The position numbers and the translations under genes are program-made. Positions 41,266-49,557 of a DNA stretch of 64,000 bases are shown one piece after another (the stretch's first letter is position 1; every line of letters begins with the position of its first letter). The stretch is from Streptomyces xiamenensis (GTDB taxonomy: Bacteria > Actinomycetota > Actinomycetes > Streptomycetales > Streptomycetaceae): positions 3,162,001 through 3,226,000 of the forward strand of contig NZ_CP009922.3 in NCBI RefSeq assembly GCF_000993785.3. Reading direction: 5' to 3'. The notes under the pieces are model-generated. The model did not search any database, had not been told where the DNA came from, and saw only the letters and a list, made by a program, of their open reading frames with translations.

Positions 41266-42560
41266 TGAGCGGCCCAGGCACACAGGTTCAGCACCTCGAC
41301 GGAATTCGGATCCTGGATCTTTTCGCCGGCCCGGGTGGCCTTGACGTGGCCGCTCGATTTCTGGGCTTCAAGAGCATCGGGATCGAGTGGGATCACAACG
41401 CATGCGAGACTCGGTACGCCGCAGGGCTCCCGACTATTCATGCCGATGTGAGCGTTATGCGCGAAAGTCGATTCGATGAGATTCCAAAGTCGGTCGACGT
41501 GCTTGCCGGTGGTCCTCCCTGCCAGTCCTTCTCCGTGGCGGGAAAGGGAGCGGGCCGGAAAGCGCTGGACACGGTCAAGGAATTCATTCACCGCCTCGTG
41601 CACGGGGAGGACGAGGACAGGATCGACAGTGACCTGCATGCCCTCGGCGACCCGCGCACCGCGTTGGTTCTGGAACCTCTTCGCTGGCTCATCAAGGCGA
41701 TCGAGACGGAGGGGCGAGATCCTTACAAGGTGATTGTCCTGGAGCAGGTGCCCACCGTTCTACCCCTTTGGGATGTTTATGCAAAGGTTCTGCGTGGCGG
41801 CGAGGGGAGGCTCCAGGGCGTCAAGTACGAAGCGGAATGCTGGGTTCTGAAGACCGAGCAGTTCGGAGTCCCCCAGACGCGGAATCGGGCCGTGCTTGTC
41901 GCTCGACGGCCAGGCCATGGCGCCATCGAACCGCTCAGGACCACTCACATGTCCTTCGGCCGCCGTAGGGACACCTCGCCCGAGGGGATTCCCGGGGTCT
42001 CCGGAAGTAAACTGCCCTGGCTGTCCATGGCGGCCGCACTGGAGGCGGCGAGCAAGGCGAAGGACTCACCCGTGGACGTCTCCCGACTCAGGACGGATGG
42101 CGCCATAAGGTTCTTCGTCGTTTCCAACTACGGTTCCGGCGGTGATCCCAAGAACCGAGGCCGCCGAACTTCTTCGCAGCCGGCTTTCACAGTTACCGGT
42201 AAAATTTCCCGCAACAAGGTCTACAAGAGCCTCGCAGACTACGACGCGGACAAGCCGGACCGGTTCACGATTCCCGAGTCCGGAGTCCTGCAGACTTTCC
42301 CCCACAACTTCCCCTGGTCGGGCAAGGACCAAGCCCAGCAGGTTGGCAACGCCGTGCCGCCCAGGCTCGGCATGCATGTGCTCAGCACCGTTCTCCGCGG
42401 AAAGGCACCTTCCGAGGAAGAGCTCGCCGCCGCCGCGACCTGGCCCGCAGTGCCCGGCACCACCACCGAAGCACTGCGGGTCATCGGGTGCGGCGATGAA
42501 AGTCGGTGCCCCCCGGGCTCGCACAAGGTCAGTGCCGTTCGTCCTGAGTCCGCCCTCTGA
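41265..42560 (+). CDS. DNA (cytosine-5-)-methyltransferase, DISARM DrmMII-like
   Basis: A 431-residue C5-methylase. Motif I is LDLFAGPGGLDVAARFLGF and motif IV is GGPPCQSFS, with catalytic Cys86. Motif VI reads EQV (160-162) instead of the usual ENV. Motif VIII is QTRNRAVLVA and motif X QQVGNAVPPRLG. The recognition region lies between about 205 and 330. The target sequence cannot be read off. In class 2 DISARM a C5-methylase marks the host DNA, and Vsr upstream would repair its mutagenic by-products. The ATG at 41265 seems leaderless. The last 32 bases overlap the 3' end of the convergent DUF6339-like gene. Confidence 0.9.
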   Translation: MSGPGTQVQHLDGIRILDLFAGPGGLDVAARFLGFKSIGIEWDHNACETRYAAGLPTIHADVSVMRESRFDEIPKSVDVLAGGPPCQSFSVAGKGAGRKALDTVKEFIHRLVHGEDEDRIDSDLHALGDPRTALVLEPLRWLIKAIETEGRDPYKVIVLEQVPTVLPLWDVYAKVLRGGEGRLQGVKYEAECWVLKTEQFGVPQTRNRAVLVARRPGHGAIEPLRTTHMSFGRRRDTSPEGIPGVSGSKLPWLSMAAALEAASKAKDSPVDVSRLRTDGAIRFFVVSNYGSGGDPKNRGRRTSSQPAFTVTGKISRNKVYKSLADYDADKPDRFTIPESGVLQTFPHNFPWSGKDQAQQVGNAVPPRLGMHVLSTVLRGKAPSEEELAAAATWPAVPGTTTEALRVIGCGDESRCPPGSHKVSAVRPESAL

Positions 42561-43416
42561 CCGGCGCGTCCGCGAAGAGCTCTTCGAAGTGTGAAGCCAG
42601 CGTCTGAACTGCACTCTCCGGGACACGGTCCTCCTCCGGGCCCACAGGAAGATCGATCCTGGGGGACGGAAGCGCCGATGCGGCCTCCTCGATCCACTCC
42701 CGCAGGGGCTCCTCGTTGCGCTCCACATCCGGAGCGATCACATCGTAGAGCAGTGTTGCGGCGGCGGCATTGACCGCAGGAGCCAGAGCGTTGACTTCGC
42801 GACCCGTACGAACGATTCCGTCCCGCAGGAGCCCGACCAACGCCAGCGCGGTGGGGCGGTGATCGATGATGTCCAGCCGAAGGGCGGAATTGAGCATGTC
42901 CTGATTGCCGCAGGCGACGACAACAGGACCGTAGTCTGGGCCGTCACGGAACAGTTCCGCTGCCCACCACAGGCGGGAGAACGCTTGCTTGTAGTGCGGA
43001 CCGATGAACTTGTCCCGGGCGACCGGCCCGCGCGAACCCTCCGGTCTCGGCTCCGGCAGATGGCGCCACACCACGTAGTCCGGTGCCACACCGAGAGCGA
43101 TGTAGGTCCACAGCTGTTTCTCAGCAGCTTCTCTGCGCGTCAGCCGGAGCGTTTCGTGCAGGCGGGGGGCTAGCCAGGCGTCCGCCGTGGTGGGGCGTTC
43201 GTCCTGGAATCGATCCATCGCGTCGTCGATCAGGTCCCTCACTCGATGGAGTTGGAAGCGCTCATCATTCTGGTCCAGAGGCTCCGCAACCTTGTTCAGC
43301 GCGATGGACGGGACGTCCTCGCGTCCTTCGAGCAATCCTGAGGTGATGTACTCCGCGGCCTGCACATCGGAGATGAGGGCAAGCCGTTCCGGGAGGTGCT
43401 CGGGGCGGGAAGTCAC
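42529..43416 (-). CDS. Island protein of unknown function, DUF6339-like
   Basis: A 295-residue soluble protein, last gene of the leftward operon. Distinctive segments are SDVQAAEYITSGL, ADAWLAPRLHETLRLTRREAAEK, LGVAPDYVVWRHLPE, WWAAELFRDGPDYGPV and VACGNQDMLNSALRLDIIDHR. These look like the family that I recall as DUF6339; this is from memory and should be confirmed. No nuclease, ATPase or membrane motif is seen. The ATG at 43416 overlaps the stop of the preceding gene by four bases (ATGA), so expression is coupled to the sigma-GHKL gene. The 3' end overlaps the convergent methylase gene. Confidence 0.7.
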   Translation of the reverse strand: MTSRPEHLPERLALISDVQAAEYITSGLLEGREDVPSIALNKVAEPLDQNDERFQLHRVRDLIDDAMDRFQDERPTTADAWLAPRLHETLRLTRREAAEKQLWTYIALGVAPDYVVWRHLPEPRPEGSRGPVARDKFIGPHYKQAFSRLWWAAELFRDGPDYGPVVVACGNQDMLNSALRLDIIDHRPTALALVGLLRDGIVRTGREVNALAPAVNAAAATLLYDVIAPDVERNEEPLREWIEEAASALPSPRIDLPVGPEEDRVPESAVQTLASHFEELFADAPVRGRTQDERH

Positions 43417-44405
43417 GCGTTGCTCTCCTGATCGAGTCGTGCGATGTCACGGACAGTTGTGGCCAAGGTCTTGGGCACCTCGGCACGACGCGCTGCCGCG
43501 TACTGGATACGCGCTTGCAGATCCGCCCAGCTTCCCCCGCCGGACTGCCGGATCTGGACCTCTCGGAGGGCGTCGTCGTCCGACCGACCCGGGAAGATGT
43601 CCGGCAGCATCTCGCGGAGCACCGCGCCACGCCAATCAGGGGGAAAGAGCGGAGTGCCGTCGTCCTCGAGCTCGAGATCGCCGATCGCAGTGTGGAAGAC
43701 AGCGGTCCATACATCGGTGCACATCTGGGAGAGCAGCATTTCGCTCACCATCTGCTCGACTTTCGACCCCCGGTCGTCCACCAGCGCCACCAGACCCTCG
43801 AAGTCCGAGTTCAGCCGTACGCCCGGCACCCGCCCCGAGATGTCCACCACCCAGGGAGCGTCCCGGAACCCCCGCAGCCACTCCGCGCCGCGCGCGAAAC
43901 TGACCATGCTGATGTCGAGTTGACGGTCCCGGATCGGGTCCTCGGACGTCACGTCGATCAACCACTCGTGGTCGGTGGAAGCGATGATTCGTCCTGCTAC
44001 ACCGCCGACAGTTGCCACGACGTGCACGGTGAGAGTGGCACGATCCAGATGGTGGTCCCGGTCGAGCTCAATCTCTCCGGTCCAGCCCCTGCCGCCATCC
44101 GTGGCGGGCTCCAATCGCGAGACAGTCCGTGCGTTGGTGGCCCCCTCCGTCAGAACGGCGACAACGGAGACATCGGACCAGTGCCCCTTCGACTCGATTT
44201 CACGCACGGGAATGTCCGCTGTGAGGCTGATCCGTGCCGTACGCCAGTCGTCACGCTCGGCCCTGCCGAGAGCCACAACCTGCTCGATGACGGAGTAGGC
44301 CTTGGTGTCCAGTTGCTCGCGGGGACCATGGGGGCCTCGCAACCGTATGGCTGTGACGCGTGCGGTGATCGCACCGTTGAGACGGGGATACGGAAAGGCT
44401 CTCAC
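43413..44405 (-). CDS. Island protein of unknown function (330 residues)
   Basis: A 330-residue soluble protein that I do not recognise. The N-terminal 170 residues are rich in predicted beta strands (TARISLTADIPV, VVAVLTEG, GEIELDRDHH, ATLTVHVVATVGG). The C-terminal half is more helical, with SKVEQMVSEMLLSQMCTDVWTAVFH and a final LATTVRDIARLDQE. There are no clear catalytic motifs. It overlaps the sigma-GHKL stop and the next start by four bases each, so the three proteins are made together and probably form a complex. A beta-sandwich substrate or ATPase-partner role is only a guess. Confidence 0.7.
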   Translation of the reverse strand: MRAFPYPRLNGAITARVTAIRLRGPHGPREQLDTKAYSVIEQVVALGRAERDDWRTARISLTADIPVREIESKGHWSDVSVVAVLTEGATNARTVSRLEPATDGGRGWTGEIELDRDHHLDRATLTVHVVATVGGVAGRIIASTDHEWLIDVTSEDPIRDRQLDISMVSFARGAEWLRGFRDAPWVVDISGRVPGVRLNSDFEGLVALVDDRGSKVEQMVSEMLLSQMCTDVWTAVFHTAIGDLELEDDGTPLFPPDWRGAVLREMLPDIFPGRSDDDALREVQIRQSGGGSWADLQARIQYAAARRAEVPKTLATTVRDIARLDQESNA

Positions 44406-47400
44406 GCGATGCTCCCTCTGTTCTCGTGCAGTTCGACAACGAGACCGGTCAAGGCCGCCCGCACCGGGTGGGTGGAGACGTCGGTGACGCCGCGGAAGAC
44501 GGCTCGTCGTGCCCCAGAAGTGAAACGCAGTACACCGTCGGTCAGATCACAGTTGCTGACGGCAACAAGTTCGGCCCATGCGACCACCGGGCGGGGACCC
44601 GAACGCACCTCCAGTTTGGCTACCGGATTCATGGACCAGGAGTCCCTTCCGGAGGGAATCTTGACCTCTGCGGTGACCTGCCACGCACCGGAGGAATTGA
44701 TGACTGCCTCCAGATCGTCAAGCGTCGGCGGCGTCAGCGTGCGTCTGGCCTTGGCAACAGGCTTGCCAGAGATCTTGAGACGTTTCTTGGCCTTGCTCGG
44801 ACCGCTGGTTTTCTTCCCTTCCGAGAAGGCGACAAGTTTGTGGACGGCACGGTTGGCCTCCGTCGTGAGGGCCAGGATTCGCCGGTGAGCGGAGGGAGAA
44901 TAGCGTGTCCTCAGCTCTTCGGTCTGACCCCACTTGTTGTGCTCGGGCGGCTCGGAGCATCTGAGGAACTCCTCGGCCTCCGCCGAGAACGGTGATCCGT
45001 CCCCCGCCGCCCTGCCTGCGAGGAGCACGGCCTGGAACGGGTTCGTACCCACCGGAAGGTTGGGCACCCGAGTGGTCTTGACCGTCATGCGGTTGCCCCG
45101 CATGGCTGTCACCTGATTGATCCGGCCGTCAGCATCGGTGGCGTCCGTGACGAGAAGTACCGCTTGATGCTCCCCGAGGCTTCCTGCCCGACCGTCCTGA
45201 TGCGGGATCTTCAAAGGCACCCTGACAAGGGCCACCTGCCCGGGCTCGGTGAGGCGTTCCACGGTGTTGCCGCTGAGGAACGCTTGAAGCGCACGCGAAC
45301 GCGCGGGCTGGTGCACTCGTGGGTCGACTCTTTCCTCCGGCAGGTACTCCGTACCGTTTCGCAGAGTGCGCACGGACGCCTCCAGCAAGGGTCGCCGGGT
45401 GCCCCCAGTCGTCATGGCTGCCCAGAAATTGCGTCCGATTGCCCGAACGAGTCGCTGGTGCATGCGCTCCAGGCTGTCCTCGTCATCTCCCGCATCGCCC
45501 TCGGGATCCTGTCCCGCTGCCGCGAGGGTTGCTACATCGTGCGCTCCGACGATCAGGAATGACGTACCGGGGTCGGGACCTTCGCGCGTGAGATGCAGAT
45601 TCGCCACCTCGGCCTCGTCGGCCCACCAGGAACGGGCGACATCCGCACTATCCGCCTCGGGGTCCGGTCGGCCCAGCCAGGCCGGCCCCGCGTATCTGCT
45701 GCCGTTCACTTCCCGCCAGGGCAGATCGAGGCGGCCGATCAGTCGGCGTTCCGTACGCCCCTCGTGAGGTTCGGACAGTGTGGAGTTCATGAGAACCAGC
45801 CCAATACGGCTGGTTGCCCAGAGTGTGGCCTTCCCCAGACCGTACGATCCTCCTGCCCCGGCATCTGACTTGCGGCTGTCGAGTTGGCGGCGGACGACGG
45901 CCGCAAATCGACCGTCCTCGTAGTCGTCGCCGGTCAGGCCGTTGGCGTTGTAGTCATCGACGCGGAGCAGAACGAGTCGGCCCCTCTCGAACATCTCCTC
46001 CAACCCTGCCCTGATGACGCGCCCGACCTTCTGGTCCTGTGCTGCTGCCGCTTCGTAGTGCGGGTGGAGGTCCTTCCAGCGCAGCGCCTCGAGGAACCGG
46101 GAGAGAGGCTCCCCGGTGAGTTCGTGGAGCGTGTAACGGACGCGGACCGGTTGGTGGTTCTGCCTGATCCGTTCGTCGAGGCTGTTCTGCGTTGCCTCTC
46201 GCGCCAGTACCTCCAGGTCGGCTTCGAAGGCGAAGGCGGCTGCGTTGCCGAACTCCCGCCCCCCGTCGTGGTGGCCGGGACGGTGGTACCACACCGCCGA
46301 TGTCGCCGGAGTGTCGTCCTGTCCCCTCGCCACCGTCTTCTCTCTTTCGTCGGAACTACGCTCCGTGTCCGGCATGGATCCACCTTCCTTCGGCCGTGAC
46401 ATGCCGGCCGCGGTTCTTTTCTGCGATACCCGGATCCTCCGATGCCGGGTTTCCTCGAGACGGTTTCGAGCAGTTCGTTCAGGCTCCTCCGAGCGCTGGG
46501 GCGATGTGCCGTCCTTGGGATTCCGTGCGACTTGGATCCGCAGGGCTTCCAGTGCTTTCTTCTCGATCTGACGGATGCGCTCGCGAGTGACGCCGAATTG
46601 CCTACCGATTCCCTCCAATGTCCAAGGGGTGCCGTCAAAAAAACCGAACCTCAGGAGAAGAATTTGACGATCCCTATTTTTGAATTCGCATGCCTCGAAG
46701 AGGCGAATGATATCCTGGCGCTCGAACGCTGCCCACAGTGCCTGTTCGGGGCCGGGAATCGGGTGCATCGTGTCGGCGACCAGGTCTCCGAGGGTTGCGC
46801 CCTCGCCGATCGGATGCTCGAATGAAACCGTCGTACTGCGGAGGAGAATTTGACACTCCTCTACTTTTTCCGGCCTGAGATCACACGCCACCGCCAGATC
46901 GTCCACGGTGGGATCCATACGCTCGGCACGGAATTTTCGCTCGGCCTTGCGCACCTTTTCCATGTCGGTCCACATATGGACCGGGATGCGAATCGTCGTG
47001 CCCTCGTTGATGGCGGCCCGTGAAATATTCTGGCGAATCCACCAAGTGGCATAGGTGGAAAATTTATAACCCATGGATGGGTTGAACTTCTCCACGGCAC
47101 GTATGAGTCCCAAATTGCCGTGTTGTACGAGGTCTTCGTACATCGGGTCGCCCTGCCTGCGCCCCGACGCGCGCATGATGGAGTGCACGAGGCGCACGTT
47201 GTGGCTGACCATGGCGGAGAGCGCTTCGTGCGCCTCGCCAGTGGACAGCAGGGACGCTGTGTAGCCGGCCGGCAATGGATCCGAGGGTCCTATGGCTCCT
47301 CGGAATAGGAGGCAGAGCCCCACTTCCTCGTCGGCCCTGAGGACGCGCGCATGGTTCTTGGAGTCCAGCCGATCGATTCTCAGCACTTCCCGGGCGGCAC

Positions 47401-47788
47401 GACGAGCGGCCCCCAGGTCATCGACACGCACTGCGTCCCGCACGGCCTCCAGTTCGGGGGACTCGAGATCCTCCTGCCCCTCCACTTCCGCGGTGCCGGA
47501 GTCGTCGTCCGGTGCCTTCGTCGCCAAGGAGACGTGCACTTCGCCCGGCGACGCAGACTGATGATCCCGTTCCCTCTCCGCTTGTTCGCCGGGCCGATTC
47601 GGCCCCACGACCGCGCGGTACAACGTCCGAGCCTCCTGGTCGTCGAGACGAGCAGCTCGCATCACTTGCTGCAGGGCTGCCCGGTGGTCGACCCCCTCGG
47701 CCAGGAACCGACGCATCAGGCGGACAAGGAAGTCCCAACCAGGCCCATCCGTTCGTCTGCCGGACACAGTGTCCGCATCCTTGGTCAT
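44402..47788 (-). CDS. Primary-type sigma-70 factor fused to a GHKL ATPase
   Basis: A 1128-residue protein with no stop between two modules. Residues 1-140 form a variable N-terminus. Region 1.2 is near 145-165. Region 2 includes EDLVQHGNLGLIRAVEKF and YKFSTYATWWIRQN (217-254), with the tryptophans that open the -10 element. Region 3 spans about 265-340. Region 4 ends in GVTRERIRQIEKKALEALR (399-417). After a charged linker, the ATPase has N-box REATQNSLD (530-538), DDYNANGL (611-618) and GSYGLGKAT (647-655), followed by about 470 more residues. A GHKL protein of MORC/MutL/Hsp90 type is suggested. An internal ATG at residue 472 has a strong ribosome site, so a free ATPase may also be made. 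First gene of the leftward operon. Confidence 0.88.
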   Translation of the reverse strand: MTKDADTVSGRRTDGPGWDFLVRLMRRFLAEGVDHRAALQQVMRAARLDDQEARTLYRAVVGPNRPGEQAERERDHQSASPGEVHVSLATKAPDDDSGTAEVEGQEDLESPELEAVRDAVRVDDLGAARRAAREVLRIDRLDSKNHARVLRADEEVGLCLLFRGAIGPSDPLPAGYTASLLSTGEAHEALSAMVSHNVRLVHSIMRASGRRQGDPMYEDLVQHGNLGLIRAVEKFNPSMGYKFSTYATWWIRQNISRAAINEGTTIRIPVHMWTDMEKVRKAERKFRAERMDPTVDDLAVACDLRPEKVEECQILLRSTTVSFEHPIGEGATLGDLVADTMHPIPGPEQALWAAFERQDIIRLFEACEFKNRDRQILLLRFGFFDGTPWTLEGIGRQFGVTRERIRQIEKKALEALRIQVARNPKDGTSPQRSEEPERTARNRLEETRHRRIRVSQKRTAAGMSRPKEGGSMPDTERSSDEREKTVARGQDDTPATSAVWYHRPGHHDGGREFGNAAAFAFEADLEVLAREATQNSLDERIRQNHQPVRVRYTLHELTGEPLSRFLEALRWKDLHPHYEAAAAQDQKVGRVIRAGLEEMFERGRLVLLRVDDYNANGLTGDDYEDGRFAAVVRRQLDSRKSDAGAGGSYGLGKATLWATSRIGLVLMNSTLSEPHEGRTERRLIGRLDLPWREVNGSRYAGPAWLGRPDPEADSADVARSWWADEAEVANLHLTREGPDPGTSFLIVGAHDVATLAAAGQDPEGDAGDDEDSLERMHQRLVRAIGRNFWAAMTTGGTRRPLLEASVRTLRNGTEYLPEERVDPRVHQPARSRALQAFLSGNTVERLTEPGQVALVRVPLKIPHQDGRAGSLGEHQAVLLVTDATDADGRINQVTAMRGNRMTVKTTRVPNLPVGTNPFQAVLLAGRAAGDGSPFSAEAEEFLRCSEPPEHNKWGQTEELRTRYSPSAHRRILALTTEANRAVHKLVAFSEGKKTSGPSKAKKRLKISGKPVAKARRTLTPPTLDDLEAVINSSGAWQVTAEVKIPSGRDSWSMNPVAKLEVRSGPRPVVAWAELVAVSNCDLTDGVLRFTSGARRAVFRGVTDVSTHPVRAALTGLVVELHENRGSIA
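46373..46393 (-). promoter_or_regulatory. Internal ribosome site and ATG between the sigma and ATPase modules
   Basis: On the minus strand GAAGGAAGGTGG is followed by ATCC and ATG (codon 472, MPDTERSS), in the same frame as the sigma factor. Site strength and spacing are better than at the annotated gene start. It would yield a 657-residue free GHKL ATPase in addition to the fusion. Confidence 0.6.
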
Positions 47789-47940
47789 CCCGCCCCGCCC
47801 CCGGGTCGTGCTCCGTCGCCGATCTCCCTAGTCCATCACTCATCAGGCGGTCGATGCCACCACCTGGCGAGGACGCGAAGCCAGGAGATCCAACACTCGG
47901 TATCTTGGGGGACTACTCGGCGCGACGATGGGGAGGGTGG
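47789..47940. promoter_or_regulatory. Divergent promoter region of the defence island
   Basis: The 152 bases between the sigma-GHKL gene (leftward) and the NERD-helicase gene (rightward). Both operons must start here. TATCTT at 47901-47906 is a possible rightward -10 box, 34 bases before the next start codon, without a clear -35. No large palindrome is evident. The sigma gene start has no good ribosome site, which would fit a leaderless message. Confidence 0.5.
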
Positions 47941-49557
47941 ATGCGGATCATTCCGAGTGAGGTCTCGAGCAGCACCAGGAGCCAAGCGGAACGCAGCGTC
48001 TTCGAAGCACTCAAAGCGATACCCGACGACCTGAGCGTCGCGCTGCACACCGTGCACCTTCCCCAGCATCACAAGAAGCGTGTCGGTGAGATCGACTTCG
48101 TCGTCATCATGCCCGAGATTCTGTTGTTCATCGAGGTCAAGGGCGGCAGAGTCGTTCACCGCGACGGGGGTTGGTACTACGGGCCGATCGGTCGTGAAAC
48201 CGGCCCCAAGGAGAGCCCTTTCGTACAGGCCAGCGGGGGAATGCATGCGCTCGAAGGGAAATTGGGAGCGCTGATCGGCGATCTCAGGGGACACGGAGTG
48301 GCCGGCGGGTACCTTGTGATCACCACTGACATCGATGTGCAACGCACCACGGAGTTCGAGCCCCAACAGTATCTCGGCAGCACTGCCTACGACGGAGGGC
48401 GTGGTCTGGCACAAGGTATCGAACGGGCCACGCAGTTCTGGTTGAGGCGCAATAAATGGGCGCGCACTCCCATCAATGCTCCGCTGCGAAAGAAGATGCT
48501 CGAGGCCATTCGCCCGGACTTCGATCTCGTGCCCAACCTTCGGTCCAGGTTGAGGCACCTAGATGTTGTCTTCGAGCGCCTCACCCGCGAGCAGATGGAC
48601 CGACTGGATGAGTTGGAGTCCAATCCCCGACTTGCGTGGACCGGCGGGGCTGGGACCGGCAAGACGTTTCTCGCTGCCGAGGCGGCTCGCCGAAGGTCCG
48701 CCCACGGCACGGTCTTGTTCACTTGTGCGGGTAACACGCTGGCCACGCACATGAATCGGATTCTCGACGAAGATGCAATCACGGTCCTGCCATTCGAGCG
48801 CCTGGATGAGGTTCGAGGGCGTACTTTCGATCACCTGATCGTGGACGAAGCACAGGACGTGATGACCTTCGGTGGCTTGAACACCTTGGAGAACCTGGTG
48901 TCCGGTGGCCTCGAAAAGGGCCGGTGGATCTTCATGCTGGACCAGAACAACCAGATCCTGACCCCGGACACCTACGACTCTGAAGCCTGGGAGTACCTGT
49001 CTTCACTGGGCTTCGTCTACGGTCCCTTGAAGCGCAATTGTCGCAATACCGAACAAATCGTCCGCCAGGTACGGCTCTATACTGCCGCCGATCTGGGCGT
49101 TGCGTCCGCCGGTGAGGGGGAACCGGCACGCTTCGCCGACGCATACGACCCGGGAGAGGAAGCCACTCTGCTCGACGCCTATGTCGAAGAGCTCAGTCAG
49201 GAGGGCATTTCGCTCCGGGACATCACCTTGGTGTCGGCCTCCGGGTCGTGGGACGACAGCTCAGCTCGGATGTCAGGGTTGGCCTCCAAGATCGATCGAT
49301 TCAGCGATGTGGTGGGGACCGATCGTACGAAACACCGTCTCACATGGTCCTCCATCTCCGATTTCAAGGGTCACGAGAGCGACATCGTCTGCCTGATCGA
49401 CATGGAACCCGAGCATCTTGACGGGCGTCTCGACGCACTCTACGTAGCCTGGACCCGGGCTCGCGCACATCTCTGGGTGGCATGCCGACCAGGCGTCCGA
49501 CAGAAACTTCAGGAACTGGGGCGCGCCGCACTGAACCGGGAAGGGCGAGGCGAATGA
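47941..49557 (+). CDS. NERD nuclease-SF1 helicase fusion
   Basis: A 538-residue protein. The N-terminal NERD domain (about 10-130) has the restriction-like nuclease pattern Asp52 (EIDFVVI) and Glu65-x-Lys67 (FIEVKGG). The rest is a compact UvrD/Rep-like SF1 ATPase: P-loop GGAGTGKT (235-242), DEAQD (302-306), LKRNCRNT (motif IV/QxxR type), SDFKGHESDIVCL and LYVAWTRAR (motif VI). It lacks the large 1B/2B insertions of true Rep helicases. It is first in the rightward operon; GGGAGGGTGG precedes the ATG at 47941. Its stop overlaps the drmA-like start. It likely supplies a nuclease activity to the system, perhaps replacing the absent phospholipase-D DrmC. Confidence 0.88.
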   Translation: MRIIPSEVSSSTRSQAERSVFEALKAIPDDLSVALHTVHLPQHHKKRVGEIDFVVIMPEILLFIEVKGGRVVHRDGGWYYGPIGRETGPKESPFVQASGGMHALEGKLGALIGDLRGHGVAGGYLVITTDIDVQRTTEFEPQQYLGSTAYDGGRGLAQGIERATQFWLRRNKWARTPINAPLRKKMLEAIRPDFDLVPNLRSRLRHLDVVFERLTREQMDRLDELESNPRLAWTGGAGTGKTFLAAEAARRRSAHGTVLFTCAGNTLATHMNRILDEDAITVLPFERLDEVRGRTFDHLIVDEAQDVMTFGGLNTLENLVSGGLEKGRWIFMLDQNNQILTPDTYDSEAWEYLSSLGFVYGPLKRNCRNTEQIVRQVRLYTAADLGVASAGEGEPARFADAYDPGEEATLLDAYVEELSQEGISLRDITLVSASGSWDDSSARMSGLASKIDRFSDVVGTDRTKHRLTWSSISDFKGHESDIVCLIDMEPEHLDGRLDALYVAWTRARAHLWVACRPGVRQKLQELGRAALNREGRGE

